From: Deltaproteobacteria bacterium
GTDB lineage: Bacteria; Myxococcota_A; Polyangia; Polyangiales; Houyiibacteriaceae
Assembly (NCBI GenBank): GCA_019309605.1
Contig: JAFDFW010000203.1
Coordinates: forward strand, 1 to 6,273
DNA length: 6,273 bases
Direction: 5' to 3'
In this document: positions 5,552 through 6,273 of the stretch, piece by piece
How the letters are laid out: the number at the start of each line of letters is the position of its first letter
Numbering within the stretch: the first letter of the stretch is position 1
The notes under the pieces: model-generated
Told to the model about the DNA's origin: nothing
Seen by the model: the letters and a program-made list of their open reading frames with translations, nothing else
Databases searched by the model: none
Program-made: the position numbers and the translations under genes

Positions 5552-6063
5552 ATGAAGGCGATTGTCCAAGAACAGTACGGATCACTGGATGCCCTCGAGG
5601 TCCAGGAAGTCGAAAGGCCTGCCGCAGGAGATGACGAGGTGCTGGTGCGAGTTCGCGCCGCTTCGGCCCATCCAGATGTCTGGCATGTTGTCTGCGGGCG
5701 GCCGTATGTCCTTCGCCTCATGGGGGCTGGTTTTTTCAAACCGAAGAACCCGATCCCCGGGACGGATATGGCAGGGGTTGTAACGGCGGCGCCTTTGCCG
5801 AGTATGTGACTGTTGCTGAAGAGTGCCTGCTCATCCCCCACTTCTTCAAACTGATGTTTCTCTCCCTCTTCGTGAAACAGTTGCCCAAACCGAACCTTTC
5901 GATGCCGAGCAAGAAGGACACGATGGCGGTCTTCCGGGAGTTTCTCGAAGCGGGCAGGATCACGCCGGTCATCGATAGAACGTATCCCCTCAGCAAAGCC
6001 TCCGAGGCCATCCGTTATCTCATGGAGGGTGAGCCCACGGGGAGAGTCGTCATCACCCCGTAA
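5552..6063 (+). pseudogene. MDR-family NAD(P)H quinone reductase-like dehydrogenase, internally deleted
   Basis: The N-terminus MKAIVQEQYGSLDALEVQEV through IPGTDMAGVV (to about 5782) matches the start of medium-chain dehydrogenase/quinone oxidoreductase-like proteins, including the AASAHPDVWHVVCGRPYVLR segment. At about 5783 the sense continues in another frame with GGAFAEYVTVAEECLL (5785-5832), skipping roughly 30 residues around the usual GDEVFG. It then jumps straight to the C-terminus: LPKPNLSMPSKKD, FLEAGRITPVIDRTYPLS, AIRYLMEGEPTGRVVITP, stop at 6061-6063. The nucleotide-binding Rossmann fold with its glycine motif, some 150 residues, is absent. The first frame stops at 5807-5809. About 170 codons remain of an expected 320-340. 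It cannot bind NAD(P)H, so I call it a pseudogene made by at least two deletions. No strong ribosome site precedes the ATG. A downstream terminator is still intact. Confidence 0.88.
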
Positions 6064-6064
6064 A

Positions 6065-6104
6065 ACAAGAAAAGGAGAGCAGGAATCTGCTCTCCTCTTC
6101 TTGT
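6065..6104 (+). terminator. Long 18-bp hairpin after the MDR pseudogene
   Basis: ACAAGAAAAGGAGAGCAG (6065-6082), loop GAAT, CTGCTCTCCTCTTCTTGT (6087-6104) pair at 17 of 18 positions, beginning 2 nt after the pseudogene stop. The purine-rich 5' arm and pyrimidine-rich 3' arm give a terminator able to work in either direction, although the run of T lies inside the 3' arm and not after it. Confidence 0.75.
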
Positions 6105-6107
6105 CAC

Positions 6108-6120
6108 GGGGCTTCGCCCC
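6108..6120. repeat. Short GC hairpin
   Basis: GGGGC-TTC-GCCCC lies 3 nt after the long hairpin. A run of six T at 6137-6142 comes too late to make this a standard terminator. It probably adds to the same termination or RNA-end structure. Confidence 0.5.
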
Positions 6121-6121
6121 T

Positions 6122-6174
6122 GGATGGGACCGCTTCTTTTTTGGTGCTGGAGCCAGCCACCGATAAACCCATCC
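6122..6174. repeat. Nested inverted repeats before the right-edge ORF
   Basis: GGATGGG (6122-6128) and CCCATCC (6168-6174) are perfect complements. Between them GGTGCTGG (6143-6150) pairs with CCAGCCACC (6153-6161) with one bulged base. As RNA this would form a two-level stem ending 4 nt before the putative GTG start at 6179. It could be a structured leader or part of the upstream gene's 3' end. Confidence 0.35.
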
Positions 6175-6178
6175 TGAT

Positions 6179-6273
6179 GTGATCTGGGGACGGGCCACAA
6201 GTAAGGGCGTCATCGTCTTCGCCGTGATCTGGGGCGTGGTCGGGGGTCAGTCCTCTGGGCTCGCGCAGGACGC
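6179..6273 (+). CDS. Possible exported protein, N-terminus only, cut by window edge
   Basis: From a GTG at 6179-6181 the frame is open to the right edge (31 codons). It reads like a signal peptide: a short charged start (Arg5, Lys9), hydrophobic core GVIVFAVIWGVVGG, then QSSGLAQDA with a plausible cleavage site after GLA. An in-frame TAA at 6164-6166 leaves GTG as the only start upstream of the charged region. There is no clear Shine-Dalgarno sequence, and the start would lie just after a predicted RNA stem. The family cannot be known from this length. The call rests on the signal-peptide pattern alone. Confidence 0.45.
   Translation, partial: MIWGRATSKGVIVFAVIWGVVGGQSSGLAQD

Noticed and set aside
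5471..5569. Longer start for the beta-helix protein at 5569
   Set aside because: The added 33 residues lack signal-peptide character, have no clear ribosome site and would overlap the divergent MDR start; the ATG at 5470 has GGAG and a signal sequence.
5542..6213. Minus-strand 223-residue open frame at the right end
   Set aside because: It runs antisense through recognisable MDR sequence and through the terminator hairpin; no protein features support it.

Overview
The window most likely comes from a Myxococcota (delta-proteobacterial, Polyangia-like) chromosome. The evidence is moderately high GC, a large surface protein with Gly/Ala/Met-rich linkers ending in a Cys + hydrophobic segment + Arg-cluster tail of the MYXO-CTERM type, and a lipoprotein-like sulfatase-superfamily/TPR fusion of a kind common in that phylum. 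This is inference from protein style; there is no rRNA or marker gene to place it exactly.

Layout from left to right: (1) 1-410, minus strand, the N-terminal 136 codons of a ferredoxin-type nitrite/sulfite reductase that runs off the left edge; (2) 411-656, an AT-rich intergenic region with candidate promoters for the reductase (leftward) and for the tRNA (rightward); (3) 657-730, a complete tRNA-Gln(CUG), followed by a decayed tRNA 3' end and a strong 12-bp hairpin; (4) 918-3095, minus strand, a lipoprotein-like alkaline-phosphatase/sulfatase-superfamily enzyme with C-terminal TPRs; (5) 3178-3455, the C-terminal stub of a tyrosine recombinase directly abutting the 3' half of a tRNA-Glu(CUC) and a UUCG-loop terminator; (6) 3494-5470, minus strand, a secreted right-handed beta-helix protein with two c-type haem motifs and a MYXO-CTERM tail; (7) 5552-6063, plus strand, an MDR (quinone reductase-like) dehydrogenase pseudogene that has lost its cofactor-binding core; (8) 6065-6174, a long hairpin and further inverted repeats; (9) 6179 to the right edge, the possible start of an exported protein.

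The central theme is a tRNA locus used as an integration site. Two similar but non-identical tRNA 3' ends, 2.7 kb apart, bracket the sulfatase gene, and an integrase stub sits 7 bp from one of them. I read this as a decayed island at a former tRNA-Gln / tRNA-Glu pair, in which the tRNA-Glu 5' half is no longer visible. The island assignment is inference. I did not find a clear new multi-gene system. The most unusual gene is the haem-bearing, probably surface-anchored beta-helix protein. No operon is evident: the genes are single units separated by terminators and remnants.
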